Of a DNA stretch of 64,000 nucleotides, positions 38,558 to 46,928 are shown piece after piece. Below the pieces are notes generated by a model. That model was not told the origin of the DNA and did no database searches. It saw only the letters and a program-made list of their open reading frames with translations. Each line of letters starts with the position of its first letter. Position 1 is the first letter of the stretch. A program made the translations under genes and the position numbers. Source of the DNA: Variovorax saccharolyticus (GTDB lineage Bacteria > Pseudomonadota > Gammaproteobacteria > Burkholderiales > Burkholderiaceae_C); contig NZ_JASZYT010000004.1 of NCBI RefSeq assembly GCF_030316765.1, positions 455,746-519,745 of the forward strand, in the 5' to 3' direction.

Positions 38558-40060
38558 TCAGTTCGCGCTCAGCGAGAAGCCGTCGCCCGCCACCTGCACC
38601 TGCGCTGCGCGCGGGCGCTCCGCCAGGCCTGCGACGAGGTCGACCACCGGATGCCGGAGGCTGAAGCTGTCGCCGGCCGCGGTCGGCGCCAGGCCGTCGA
38701 TCTTCTCGTCGCCGTACATGTAGCGCAGCAGCAGTTCGTCGTCGCCGATGTCCTTGTAGCGCTGGCGCAGGCCCGGCAGCACCGGCTCGATGGCCGGCGG
38801 CGTGAGCGCCACATCCTTCGAGCCGTTGCCGATGATCCGGTCCTTGACGTCGGGGTCGACCGGCAGCGGCAGTTCGCCGAAATAGCCGCAGACGTATTTC
38901 TTGACTTCGTCCGGGACGACCTTGTAGCGCTCGTTGTTGAGCACGTTCATCACCGCCTGGGCCGAGACGATCGCGGGATAGGGCGTGACCATGATCGGCG
39001 AGCCGAGCTCGACCCGCACGCGGCCGATCTCCTCGAGCACGGCGGGAAGCCTGTCGGACATGCCGGCGAGCTTGAGCTGCGATTCGAGATTGCTCATCGC
39101 GCCGCCGGCGAACTGCGTGATGTAGTGGCTGGGCTCGTACTCGGCGGGCACGCCGACCGGCTGGCCCTCGCGCTCGGCCAGGGCGCCGAAGTACGCGCCG
39201 ACCTCGTCGAGCAGGCGGTCGTCGACCGTGACCTCGAGGCCGATCTCGCGCAGGTTGCGGGCGATCATCTGGGCCGCCGGCAGCGAGTTGCCGTTGGCCA
39301 GCGGATCGACCGCCGTGAGGATGCTGTCGGCGCCATGCACCGCGGCCTCGATCGCGAGCAGCGGCCCGAGCCCGGTCAGGCAGTGGGTGTTGAACTCCAG
39401 CCGGGCCCGGCCGCCGATCGCCTGCCTGATCGCCGGCACCAGCGTGCGCACGCGTTCCAGCGTCAGGATGCCGGCCGCATCGGCGAGCGCGACGGTGCGC
39501 ACGCCGAAGCGCTCGACCGCCTCGCGCGCCTTGCTCGCGTACAGCGCGTCGTCGTAGCCCGGCGCGATGTTGTAGCCGAGCAGCAGCGTGACCTCGGCGC
39601 CGAGCCGGTGTGCGGTCGCGATGCTCGATGCGAGGTTGTCGTTGCACATCAGGGCGTCGAACAGGCCGATCTCGCGCACGCCGTTGGCGATCTGCCGCTC
39701 GACGAAGAGGTCGGTGATGTCGTCGGCGACCGGAAAGAAGCCCCGCATCAGGTTGCTGCGGATGGCGGCGCGAAGCGGCGTGTGCCGTATCCGCTCGCTC
39801 AGCAGGCGGATGCGCTCGAACGGGTCCTGGTTCAGGAACAGGACGCTGGCATCGAACTGGACCAGCGCGATCGCCTGCATCGACAGGAAGCCGGCGCGGT
39901 CCATGCGTTCTGCGATCGGCAGCATGTGCTCGGTGCGCATGCGGGTGGCCCACAGGCACTGCTGGCCGTCGCGCAGCGTGTCGTCGGTCAGGTGGATCGT
40001 GCGGCGCTTGCCGGTGCGCGCGCTTTCCGCGGCAACCAGTTTCTTGAGGTGTTCGAGCAT
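38558..40060 (-). CDS. Oxaloacetate decarboxylase alpha/transcarboxylase 5S-like protein 1
   Basis: This 500-residue protein has a TIM-barrel carboxyltransferase of the HMG-lyase/pyruvate carboxylase type (TDDTLRDGQQCLWATRM at 25-41) followed by the helical PYC/OADA domain (GGAMSNLESQLKLAGM, GYFGELP). It has no biotinyl domain. Key metal-site positions deviate: the lysine that is carbamylated in pyruvate carboxylase aligns with Ala193 (VALADAAG), and the HTHD motif reads N224-T-H226-C. It may bind a substrate other than pyruvate or oxaloacetate, or use another mechanism. It lies four bases after a more diverged paralogue and is the last gene of the operon with biotin carboxylase and biotin carrier. 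Confidence 0.87.
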   Translation of the reverse strand: MLEHLKKLVAAESARTGKRRTIHLTDDTLRDGQQCLWATRMRTEHMLPIAERMDRAGFLSMQAIALVQFDASVLFLNQDPFERIRLLSERIRHTPLRAAIRSNLMRGFFPVADDITDLFVERQIANGVREIGLFDALMCNDNLASSIATAHRLGAEVTLLLGYNIAPGYDDALYASKAREAVERFGVRTVALADAAGILTLERVRTLVPAIRQAIGGRARLEFNTHCLTGLGPLLAIEAAVHGADSILTAVDPLANGNSLPAAQMIARNLREIGLEVTVDDRLLDEVGAYFGALAEREGQPVGVPAEYEPSHYITQFAGGAMSNLESQLKLAGMSDRLPAVLEEIGRVRVELGSPIMVTPYPAIVSAQAVMNVLNNERYKVVPDEVKKYVCGYFGELPLPVDPDVKDRIIGNGSKDVALTPPAIEPVLPGLRQRYKDIGDDELLLRYMYGDEKIDGLAPTAAGDSFSLRHPVVDLVAGLAERPRAAQVQVAGDGFSLSAN

Positions 40061-40064
40061 GGCT

Positions 40065-41525
40065 TCAGCTCTCCGTGCCTTGGAGTTGGATCGAGACGCC
40101 GGGGCCCTGCACGCCGAGCTGCGCGTAGGGCGCGGCGCGTGCCGTGAGGCCGGCGAGAAGGGCTTGCGCCGGCGTCAGGCCCGCGTAGCGCAATGCGTCG
40201 GGCGATGCCGGGGCGGGCAGCGCCCCGGGCGCCACGCCGCAGCTCTGGGCGATCACCAGGGCGGCGTCGCTCGCGTCGGGGTGGGCCGCACGCAACGCAG
40301 CCAGCGGCGATGCAGCGGGGCCGGGCAGTGCGCCGACGCGTCGCGCCAGCCCGGCATCGACTTCCTGCGGCGCCGGGCCATGGACCTGCTGCAGCGCGCG
40401 CCGCACGCCGGGCCGGATCTCGGCGTAGCGGGGCATGCCCTGGAGATGCAGCAGGGCCTGCTCGGCGATCGGCCGTGCGAACGGCGCCAGCATCGGCGGC
40501 GCGCCGACTTCGCGGCGCACGCGGGCGCACTCGTGCGCAAAGGCGTGCAGCCGGTGCCCGAGGCCGGATTCGGCCAGCTTGCGCATGAACTGCGCCGCGA
40601 CCTCGCCCGGCAGCTCGTGCACATAGGGTGCGAGGTCGAACACCCAGGCGCGCGCCGGCTCGAAGCCTTCGCAGTCGGCCATCTCGGCGAGCAGCCGGTC
40701 GGCCTCGCCGATGGCATGCAGCAGCTGGTCGCTCGCGGGCCTGCCCTGGCGCAGCAGGCGCAGCGACTTCAGCAGCGTGCCGAGCGCCGGCACCGAGGCG
40801 CCGTTGGCCAGCGGCGCGAAGGCGGTGTCGAGCCCGTCGATGCCGAGGCGCACCGCCTCGAGCGCGACCAGGGGTGCAAGCCCGGTCTGGCAGCGCAGGT
40901 GCAGGTCGAGAGGCGTGTGGCCGAGACCCCAGCGCATTGCCGGCAGCAGCGTCGCGAGCCGGTCTGTCGTCAGCAGGCCGCCTTCGTCCCGAAGCATGAC
41001 GCGATCGGCGCCGGCAGCGGCAAGCGCCACAGCATTCGCCCGGAGATCATCGTCGCGGCGGGTGGGTTCCTGTGCGAAAGGCAGGGCGGCTATTGCCGTC
41101 AGTCCGACTGCCTTGGCGGCCTTCAGGACCGGCGCCATGCGCTCGATGTCGAGCAGCGGGTCGATCAGCAGGATCTCGGAAACGCCGCGTTGCGCCAGTT
41201 CGCGGAGCCACAGCGTGGCAATTTCCGTCGAGATGAGGTCGACGCCTCGCCGGCCATGATCCGTCAGCAATGAGACAGCGGCGCGCAGCGCGATACCGCG
41301 GCAACGCTCACGCAGCAGCTCGATGCGCTGCCAGGGGTTCTCGCCGCGCGCCACGCACTGCTGCAGCGTCGCCGGCGAGGCCACCTCGACCGCCGCGGGG
41401 CGGGCGGCGGCCAGCCGGGGGGCGAGGGCCAGCGCCATCGGCGTGGTCATGGCGCCGTTCCAGCGCGCGCCCTGGCCGTCGGTCAGGCTGACGTCGGTGC
41501 AGCGCACCACGGCTTCTTCGGTCAT
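40065..41525 (-). CDS. Oxaloacetate decarboxylase alpha-like protein 2 (strongly diverged)
   Basis: This 486-residue paralogue of the preceding protein has the same overall order (TIM barrel, then helical region) but is more diverged. The canonical D-x-x-x-R-D segment reads TDVSLTDGQGA (10-20), losing the arginine; the lysine position is Arg179 (VMLRDEGG), and the HTHD motif reads H209-L-R211-C. It could be a structural or regulatory partner of protein 1 or an enzyme with altered chemistry. Its start overlaps the stop of the biotin carboxylase gene in ATGA, so the two are translationally coupled. It could also be viewed as a decaying copy, but the frame is intact over its full length. Confidence 0.8.
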   Translation of the reverse strand: MTEEAVVRCTDVSLTDGQGARWNGAMTTPMALALAPRLAAARPAAVEVASPATLQQCVARGENPWQRIELLRERCRGIALRAAVSLLTDHGRRGVDLISTEIATLWLRELAQRGVSEILLIDPLLDIERMAPVLKAAKAVGLTAIAALPFAQEPTRRDDDLRANAVALAAAGADRVMLRDEGGLLTTDRLATLLPAMRWGLGHTPLDLHLRCQTGLAPLVALEAVRLGIDGLDTAFAPLANGASVPALGTLLKSLRLLRQGRPASDQLLHAIGEADRLLAEMADCEGFEPARAWVFDLAPYVHELPGEVAAQFMRKLAESGLGHRLHAFAHECARVRREVGAPPMLAPFARPIAEQALLHLQGMPRYAEIRPGVRRALQQVHGPAPQEVDAGLARRVGALPGPAASPLAALRAAHPDASDAALVIAQSCGVAPGALPAPASPDALRYAGLTPAQALLAGLTARAAPYAQLGVQGPGVSIQLQGTES

Positions 41526-42973
41526 GGCTGCACCCCGGCTTCGGCCTGCGCCGCCCGGGCGGCCAGGGCGGCGGCCTTCTGCGCCGCCTTGCGCTGCGGC
41601 AGGAAGGTCTCCTCGACCCAGCGCGTCGTGACCTTGCCGCCGACGAAATCGTCATGCGCCAGCACCGCGTCGTGGAAGGGTGCGGTGGTCGAGGGCCCCT
41701 CGATCCGCAGGCCGCCGAGCGCCTGCCGCATGCGCGCGATGGCCTGCTGGCGCGTCGGCGCGTGCACGATCAGCTTGCCGAGCAGCGAGTCGTAGTAGGG
41801 CGGCACCGTGTAGCCCGCATAGCAGTGGCTGTCGACGCGGATGCCCTCGCCGGACGGCAGGTCCCAGCGCGAGATCAGCCCCGGACGCGGCAGGAAGTTG
41901 CGCTCCGGGTCCTCGGCATTGATGCGGCATTCGATCGCATGGCCCTGCAGCTTCACGTCGTCCTGCGTGAACGACAGCGGCAGCCCGGCCGCGACCCGGA
42001 TCTGCTCGGCCACCAGGTCGAAGCCGGTGATCATCTCGGTCACCGGATGCTCGACCTGGATGCGGGTGTTCATCTCGAGGAAGAAGTAGCGGTTGTCGCG
42101 CTGGTCGACCACGAACTCGATGGTGCCGGCGCCGCAGTACGCGGCATTGCGCGTCAGGCTCACGGCGCATTCGCCCATGGCCCGGCGCATCGCCTCGTCG
42201 ACCGCGGGGGAGGGTGCCTCTTCGATCAGCTTCTGGTGGCGGCGCTGGGTCGAGCACTCGCGCTCGCCGAGATAGACCACGTTGCCGTGCGAATCCGCCA
42301 TCACCTGGATCTCGATGTGGCGCGCATGCTCGATGAACTTCTCCATGTACAGCGTGGCGTCGCCGAAGGCCGATTGCGCTTCGTTGGCCGCCGAGCTCAT
42401 CAGCGATTCGAGTTCGCTCGGGTCGCGGACGATGCGCATGCCGCGGCCGCCGCCGCCGGCGGTCGCCTTGATCAGCACCGGGTAGCCGATGTCGGCGCCG
42501 ATGCGCTGGGCCTGCGCCACGTCCGACAGCGCGCCGGAGCCCGGAACGCGCGGGACGCCGGCCTTCTGCGCCAGGCCCACCGCGGTGATCTTGTCACCCA
42601 TCGCGTCGATCGCCTCGGCCGAGGGGCCGACGAACACCAGTCCGGCCTCGACGCAGGCGCGCACGAAGGACGAGCGCTCGGAGAGGAAGCCGTAGCCTGG
42701 ATGCACCGCGTCGCAGCCGCTCTGCAGGGCGGCCTCGACGATCCTGTCGGCCCGCAGGTAGCTCTCGGCCGCGAGGGGAGGGCCGAGCACGACGACTGCG
42801 TCGGCCATCCTGGCGGCCAGGGTCTCGGTGTCGGCTTCGGAGACGCCGACCACGGCCTCGATGCCGAGGCTGCGGCAGGCGCGGATCACGCGCACGGCGA
42901 TCTCGCCGCGATTGGCCACGAACAGGCGCCGGATGTCGCGGCTGGCCACGGGGGTGGAAACGGTCCTGCTCAT
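41522..42973 (-). CDS. Biotin carboxylase subunit (AccC/PycA type)
   Basis: This 483-residue enzyme carboxylates biotin on its carrier using ATP and bicarbonate. The N-terminal domain begins RRLFVANRGEIAVRVIRACR; the ATP-grasp domain has the glycine-rich loop LIKATAGGGGRGMRIV, the ECSTQRRHQKLIEEAP segment and the catalytic EMNTRIQVEHPVTE. All appear intact. The C-terminal 30 residues are an Ala/Gln-rich extension (RKAAQKAAALAARAAQAEAG). It stands directly downstream of an AccB-type carrier and upstream of the two 5S-like proteins. The same enzyme could also charge the small carrier encoded at 31503, since no other biotin carboxylase gene is present. Confidence 0.95.
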   Translation of the reverse strand: MSRTVSTPVASRDIRRLFVANRGEIAVRVIRACRSLGIEAVVGVSEADTETLAARMADAVVVLGPPLAAESYLRADRIVEAALQSGCDAVHPGYGFLSERSSFVRACVEAGLVFVGPSAEAIDAMGDKITAVGLAQKAGVPRVPGSGALSDVAQAQRIGADIGYPVLIKATAGGGGRGMRIVRDPSELESLMSSAANEAQSAFGDATLYMEKFIEHARHIEIQVMADSHGNVVYLGERECSTQRRHQKLIEEAPSPAVDEAMRRAMGECAVSLTRNAAYCGAGTIEFVVDQRDNRYFFLEMNTRIQVEHPVTEMITGFDLVAEQIRVAAGLPLSFTQDDVKLQGHAIECRINAEDPERNFLPRPGLISRWDLPSGEGIRVDSHCYAGYTVPPYYDSLLGKLIVHAPTRQQAIARMRQALGGLRIEGPSTTAPFHDAVLAHDDFVGGKVTTRWVEETFLPQRKAAQKAAALAARAAQAEAGVQP

Positions 42974-42974
42974 G

Positions 42975-43469
42975 TCAGGCCTCCTGCGCCGGCTTGATCA
43001 GCATCACGATCTGGTCGTGCTGGACCGGCTTGCCGTTCTCGATCAGGACCCGCTCGATGGTGCCGGCAAAGTCGGACTTGACGGTGTTGAACATCTTCAT
43101 CACCTCGACCAGGCACACCGTGTCCCCGGCCTGCACGGCGGCGCCGACCGTGACGAAGGGCGGTTGGTCGGGGCTGGGGCGCAGGTAGAAGGTGCCGACC
43201 ATCGGCGCGCGCACCGCGACCAGGCCGGCGGGAACTTCCGTCAGCGCCGCGGGCGGTGCCGCAGCGGCCCCGTCGACAGCAGGGGCATCGGCCGCCAGGG
43301 CGGGGCGCGCGGCCCGGCTCTGCGGCGCCTGCGCGGGCAGGGCCGACGAGGCGCCGGGCTTGCGGGCGTGAAGCTCGAACTCGCCGACGGTGACGTCCAG
43401 GGATTCGAGGTGTTCGGCGCTGTCGAGGATCTCGAGGATGCGGCGGACGTCGGTATGGGTTAGGGGCAT
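42975..43469 (-). CDS. Biotin carboxyl carrier protein (AccB type)
   Basis: This 164-residue protein has an N-terminal helical segment (DVRRILEILDSAEHLESLDV), a long Ala/Pro-rich linker (about residues 40-85) and a C-terminal biotinyl domain with the site CLVEVMKMFNTVKSDFAG; the thumb-like sequence MVGTFYLRPSPDQPPFV is typical of acetyl-CoA carboxylase AccB. It is the first gene of the leftward unit from divergent promoter copy 2 and ends two bases from the biotin carboxylase gene. It may be a second, pathway-specific AccB rather than the housekeeping one, given its neighbours. Confidence 0.94.
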   Translation of the reverse strand: MPLTHTDVRRILEILDSAEHLESLDVTVGEFELHARKPGASSALPAQAPQSRAARPALAADAPAVDGAAAAPPAALTEVPAGLVAVRAPMVGTFYLRPSPDQPPFVTVGAAVQAGDTVCLVEVMKMFNTVKSDFAGTIERVLIENGKPVQHDQIVMLIKPAQEA

Positions 43470-43631
43470 GGCCTGTGTCTCCTGTGCGGCGGATCGGTCC
43501 GCCTTTCGATGGCGCAGCGCTCTGCTGCAATGGACTGGATTAGATCATGGGCACATTAATCTTGTCAACAATCTGAATGTCGAGTAGAGTTCGGAGATCC
43601 GACGACGTGTCGGGACCACCCGAGGCTCCAG
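43470..43631. promoter_or_regulatory. Divergent promoter/operator, copy 2
   Basis: This region repeats the divergent promoter at 31340-31502. The 35 bases at 43552-43586 are identical to 31420-31454, including the overlapping -35 boxes around TTGTCAAC, and the leftward -10 (complement of ATTAGA at 43539-43544) is conserved. The rightward -10 reads TAGAGT. The similarity extends into the first bases of both flanking genes although the encoded proteins are unrelated to those at copy 1. Confidence 0.72.
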
Positions 43632-44336
43632 ATGACCCTACAGACAAGGGCCGGCGTCCGCCAGCTGCAGACGCTGCCCGAACAGATCGCCGAGCGCATC
43701 CTGACATCGATCGCGCAGGGCGAATACGCTCCGGGCGATCGCATCCGGGAAGAGAGCGTGGCCGAATGCTTCGAGGTCAGCCGGGGCCCGGTGCGCGAGG
43801 CCCTGCGCATCCTCGAGAAGGACTCGGTGGTGTGCATCCTGCCGAACCGCGGCGCCCATGTCACGCAACTCTCGATCAAGGAGGTCGGCGACATCTTCGA
43901 GATTCGCCGCGACCTGGTCGGCGCGATGGTGCGGCGCTTCGGGCGCCGGAGCGACGACTTCCTTGCGCGCATCGCCACCGAGGTCGGCGAGCTCGAGCGC
44001 CTGGCCCGAGTCGACGACGCCGGCCACGCCTTCCTGGCGGTCAGCCACCGGATCGCCGGCCTGCTGGCCGCCTGCTCCGGCAACGAACGGCTGACCCAGA
44101 TCCTGGCCTCGCTGGCCCGGCAGACGCGGCGCTACGCGAAGCTCGGCCTGGCGACCGCGGCGCGCCGGAAGGAATCGGCCCGCACCTGGCGCGCGGTGCT
44201 CGAAGCGCTCGAGGCCGGCGATGCCGACCGCGCGGCCGCCGCCATCGAGTCGCTGATCGACGCCTCGCGCGACGAGGCCATCAGGCAACTGCAGACGCAG
44301 GCCATCCATTCGACAACCCAAGGAGACACCCCATGA
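43632..44336 (+). CDS. GntR-family regulator, FadR subfamily (paralogue 2)
   Basis: This 234-residue protein is a winged-helix regulator (LPEQIAERILTSIAQGEYAP, ECFEVSRGPVREALRILEKD) with a FadR/FCD-type helical ligand domain. The DNA-binding half is nearly the same as that of the GntR protein at 27417-28124, so both should recognise the same operator, whereas the ligand domains differ more. It is transcribed from promoter copy 2, whose TTGTCAACAA core overlaps the -35 boxes, which implies autoregulation and control of the divergent carboxylase genes. Its stop overlaps the start of the Bug receptor gene in ATGA. Confidence 0.93.
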   Translation: MTLQTRAGVRQLQTLPEQIAERILTSIAQGEYAPGDRIREESVAECFEVSRGPVREALRILEKDSVVCILPNRGAHVTQLSIKEVGDIFEIRRDLVGAMVRRFGRRSDDFLARIATEVGELERLARVDDAGHAFLAVSHRIAGLLAACSGNERLTQILASLARQTRRYAKLGLATAARRKESARTWRAVLEALEAGDADRAAAAIESLIDASRDEAIRQLQTQAIHSTTQGDTP

Positions 44337-45352
44337 AGCAACCCACCAACGAACTGGAGAGAGACATGACATTCCGTATCGACCGCCGCGGCCTGGCCGC
44401 CGCCCTTGCCGCCGCCTGCGTCGCGCTGGCCGCCCCTGCCGCGCTGGCGCAGGCCCCCGCCGACAAGGTGGTCCGCCTGCTCGTGGCCGGGCCCCCCGGC
44501 GGCAGCCTCGACGTCGTCTCGCGGCTGCTGGCCGAAGGCCTGCAAAAGGAGCTGAACCAGACGGTGGTCGTCGAGTCCAGGCCCGGCGCCGGCGGCGCGG
44601 TGGCGGTCAACGACCTGCTGCAGGCCCCGCACGACGGCAACACCTTGGTGGTCGCACTCGATGCGCTGGTCAGCGAGATCCCGCACATCGTCAAGCTGCG
44701 CATCGACATGGCCAAGGAAGTCAGGCCGCTGGTCGAGCTGGCGCGCGGCGGGATCGTGCTGGTCGGGAATCCCTCGGTGCCGGCCAAGACCCTGGCCGAA
44801 CTGGTGGCCTACGTGAAGTCCAGCCCGGGCAAGGTCAGCTACGCCTCCTACAGCGCCGGCACCATCTCGCACGTGATGGGCCTGCAGCTCAACAAGGCGG
44901 CCGGCATCGACATGGCGCACGTCGGCTACAAGGGAACGCCGCCGGCGCTGGTCGACCTGATGGGCGGCCACGTGCCGCTGATGTTCGCCGGCATCCCGAA
45001 TGCGGTGCCGCTGATCAAGACCGGCAAGATCGTGCCGTATGCGGTCAGCCTGCCGCAGCGCTCCCCGAACCTGCCGAACGTGCCGACCTTCGCCGAGCTC
45101 GGCTACCCGCAGCTCGAGGCGCTGGTCTGGATCGGCCTGTTCACCACGCCCGACGTGCCCGCCGCGGCGCAGACGCGCATGCGCGATGCCACGCTGAAGG
45201 TCATGGCCCAGCCCGCGACGCGCGAGCGACTGCGCGAGTTCGGCCTCGATGCCGGCCAGCCACGAACCGCGGACGAGCTCACGAAATCGCTGCGGGCCGA
45301 CCACGAGCGCGTCGGCGCGGTGCTGAAGTCGATCGATTTCAAGCCCGAGTGA
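44333..45352 (+). CDS. Bug/TctC-family periplasmic solute-binding receptor
   Basis: This 339-residue receptor has a signal peptide (RRGLAAALAAACVALAAPAA, cleavage after ALAQ) and the family core (VVRLLVAGPPGGSLDVVSRL, VVESRPGAGGAVAVNDLL). It binds a small carboxylate in the periplasm. AAGGAG lies eight bases before the ATG at 44333, which overlaps the GntR stop; a second ATG at 44366 also has a good site and would give a shorter n-region, so the exact start is uncertain. Placed between the regulator and a CoA ligase, it probably captures the acid that this island activates. No TctA/TctB genes accompany it. Confidence 0.92.
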   Translation: MKQPTNELERDMTFRIDRRGLAAALAAACVALAAPAALAQAPADKVVRLLVAGPPGGSLDVVSRLLAEGLQKELNQTVVVESRPGAGGAVAVNDLLQAPHDGNTLVVALDALVSEIPHIVKLRIDMAKEVRPLVELARGGIVLVGNPSVPAKTLAELVAYVKSSPGKVSYASYSAGTISHVMGLQLNKAAGIDMAHVGYKGTPPALVDLMGGHVPLMFAGIPNAVPLIKTGKIVPYAVSLPQRSPNLPNVPTFAELGYPQLEALVWIGLFTTPDVPAAAQTRMRDATLKVMAQPATRERLREFGLDAGQPRTADELTKSLRADHERVGAVLKSIDFKPE

Positions 45353-45354
45353 GC

Positions 45355-46926
45355 ATGAGTTCCGCACGCATCGCAGGGCATGCCCTGTCCTGGGCCGCGG
45401 CGCAGTTCCGCGACCGGCCCGCGGTCGTGTTCCGCGACCGCAGCTACAGCTATGCGCAGATCGAAGGGCGCAGCAACCAGCTTGCCAACGCGCTCGTCGG
45501 CCTGGGCCTTGTGCCCGGCGAACGGCTCGCGGTGCTGCTCGACAACTCGGTGCAGAGCATCGAGAGCCAGTTCGGGGCCGAGAAGGCGGCCCAGGCCTAT
45601 GTGGCCCTGAATGCCCGCCACACCGTGCGCGAGCAGGCCGCGATCCTCAACGACGCCGGCGCCTCGGTGCTGATCGCCGGCGCCGACTTCCAGGAATCGG
45701 TGCAGCAGGTGCGCCTGCTGGTGCCGTCGCTGCGGGCCGTGATTGGCGTCGGCTGGCACGATGCCCACGTGCTCGACTACGACGCGCTGCTGGCGCGCGC
45801 CTCGGACCGTGCGCCTGGCCTCAGGGTGCCTGCCGACCTGCTGCTGCGCATCGCCTACACCTCGGGCACGACCGGCCAGCCCAAGGGCGTGGCCTACAGC
45901 ATCGAGCGCTTCGAAGCGCGCCTGGCCAACCATTTCGGCGCGATGGAATACGGGCTCGGCGTCGACGATGCGATGCTCCACGTCGGCCCGCTCACGCACG
46001 CGGCCGGTGTGCATCTGCTGCCCTGCTACCTGCGCGGCGCGCGCAACATCGTGGCCGACAGGTTCGACCCCGAGCAGGTGCTGGCGCAGATCGCCAGTGA
46101 CCGCATCAGCCAGTTGATGGTGGTGCCCACCATGCTGGGCCGGCTGCTCGAGACGCTGGCCGCGACCCCGGCGGCGGACCTGTCGGCGCTGCGCCGCGTC
46201 CACTACGGCACCGCGCCCACACCCGCGCCGATGGTCCACGAGGCACTCGAACGGCTGGGCCCGATCCTGCGCCAGCAGTACGGCATGACCGAGGCGGTGC
46301 AGCCGCTGTGCGTGCTCTATCCCCACGAGCACCTGCAGGACGGCAGGCCGTCGGAACGCATCGGCTCGTGCGGCCGGCCGACCCTGAACGTCGGCATCAC
46401 GGTGCGCGACGCCGATGGCCGCCCCGTGCCCGCGGGCGAGATCGGCGAGATCGCGATCGCGCACCGCGGCATCGGCGCGGTCGCGTTCTGGAACCGGCCC
46501 GACCTGGAGCGCGAATCGATCCGCGACGGCTGGTACTACAGCGGCGACCTCGGCCGCTTCGACGACGAGGGCTTTCTCTACATCGTCGGCCGCAACAAGG
46601 ACATGATGATCAGCGGCGGCTTCAACGTCTATGCGCGCGAGGTCGAGGATGCGGTGCAAGCGCATCCGGCGGTCGCCGAGGTGGCGGTGCTGGGCCTGCC
46701 CGACGCCGAGTGGGGCGAAGTGGTGGCCGCCTTCGTGGTGCGCCGGCCCGGACAGGCGATCGATGCCGACCTGCTGTCGCGCCATTGCGCCGAGCTGATC
46801 GCCGGCTACAAGAAACCGCGCGTGATCGAGTTCGTCGATGCGCTGCCGCGCAACCATGCGGGCAAGGTGACCAAGAACGACCTGCGCGAGGTCTACCTCG
46901 CGCGCCATGCAACCGGAGCCAACTGA
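45355..46926 (+). CDS. AMP-forming acyl-CoA synthetase (ligase 2)
   Basis: This 523-residue adenylate-forming CoA ligase shows the core motif YTSGTTGQPKGVAYS, the YGMTEAVQPL region, the hinge GRNKDMMISGGFNVYAREVE and a C-terminal catalytic lysine (PRNHAGKVTKND). It differs clearly from ligase 1 at 29323-30867, so the island may activate two acids or one acid and a later intermediate. The ATG at 45355 or a GTG six bases upstream, which overlaps the receptor stop, may serve as start. It is followed two bases later by a carboxyltransferase gene, suggesting that its product is the carboxylation substrate. Confidence 0.92.
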   Translation: MSSARIAGHALSWAAAQFRDRPAVVFRDRSYSYAQIEGRSNQLANALVGLGLVPGERLAVLLDNSVQSIESQFGAEKAAQAYVALNARHTVREQAAILNDAGASVLIAGADFQESVQQVRLLVPSLRAVIGVGWHDAHVLDYDALLARASDRAPGLRVPADLLLRIAYTSGTTGQPKGVAYSIERFEARLANHFGAMEYGLGVDDAMLHVGPLTHAAGVHLLPCYLRGARNIVADRFDPEQVLAQIASDRISQLMVVPTMLGRLLETLAATPAADLSALRRVHYGTAPTPAPMVHEALERLGPILRQQYGMTEAVQPLCVLYPHEHLQDGRPSERIGSCGRPTLNVGITVRDADGRPVPAGEIGEIAIAHRGIGAVAFWNRPDLERESIRDGWYYSGDLGRFDDEGFLYIVGRNKDMMISGGFNVYAREVEDAVQAHPAVAEVAVLGLPDAEWGEVVAAFVVRRPGQAIDADLLSRHCAELIAGYKKPRVIEFVDALPRNHAGKVTKNDLREVYLARHATGAN

Positions 46927-46928
46927 CC

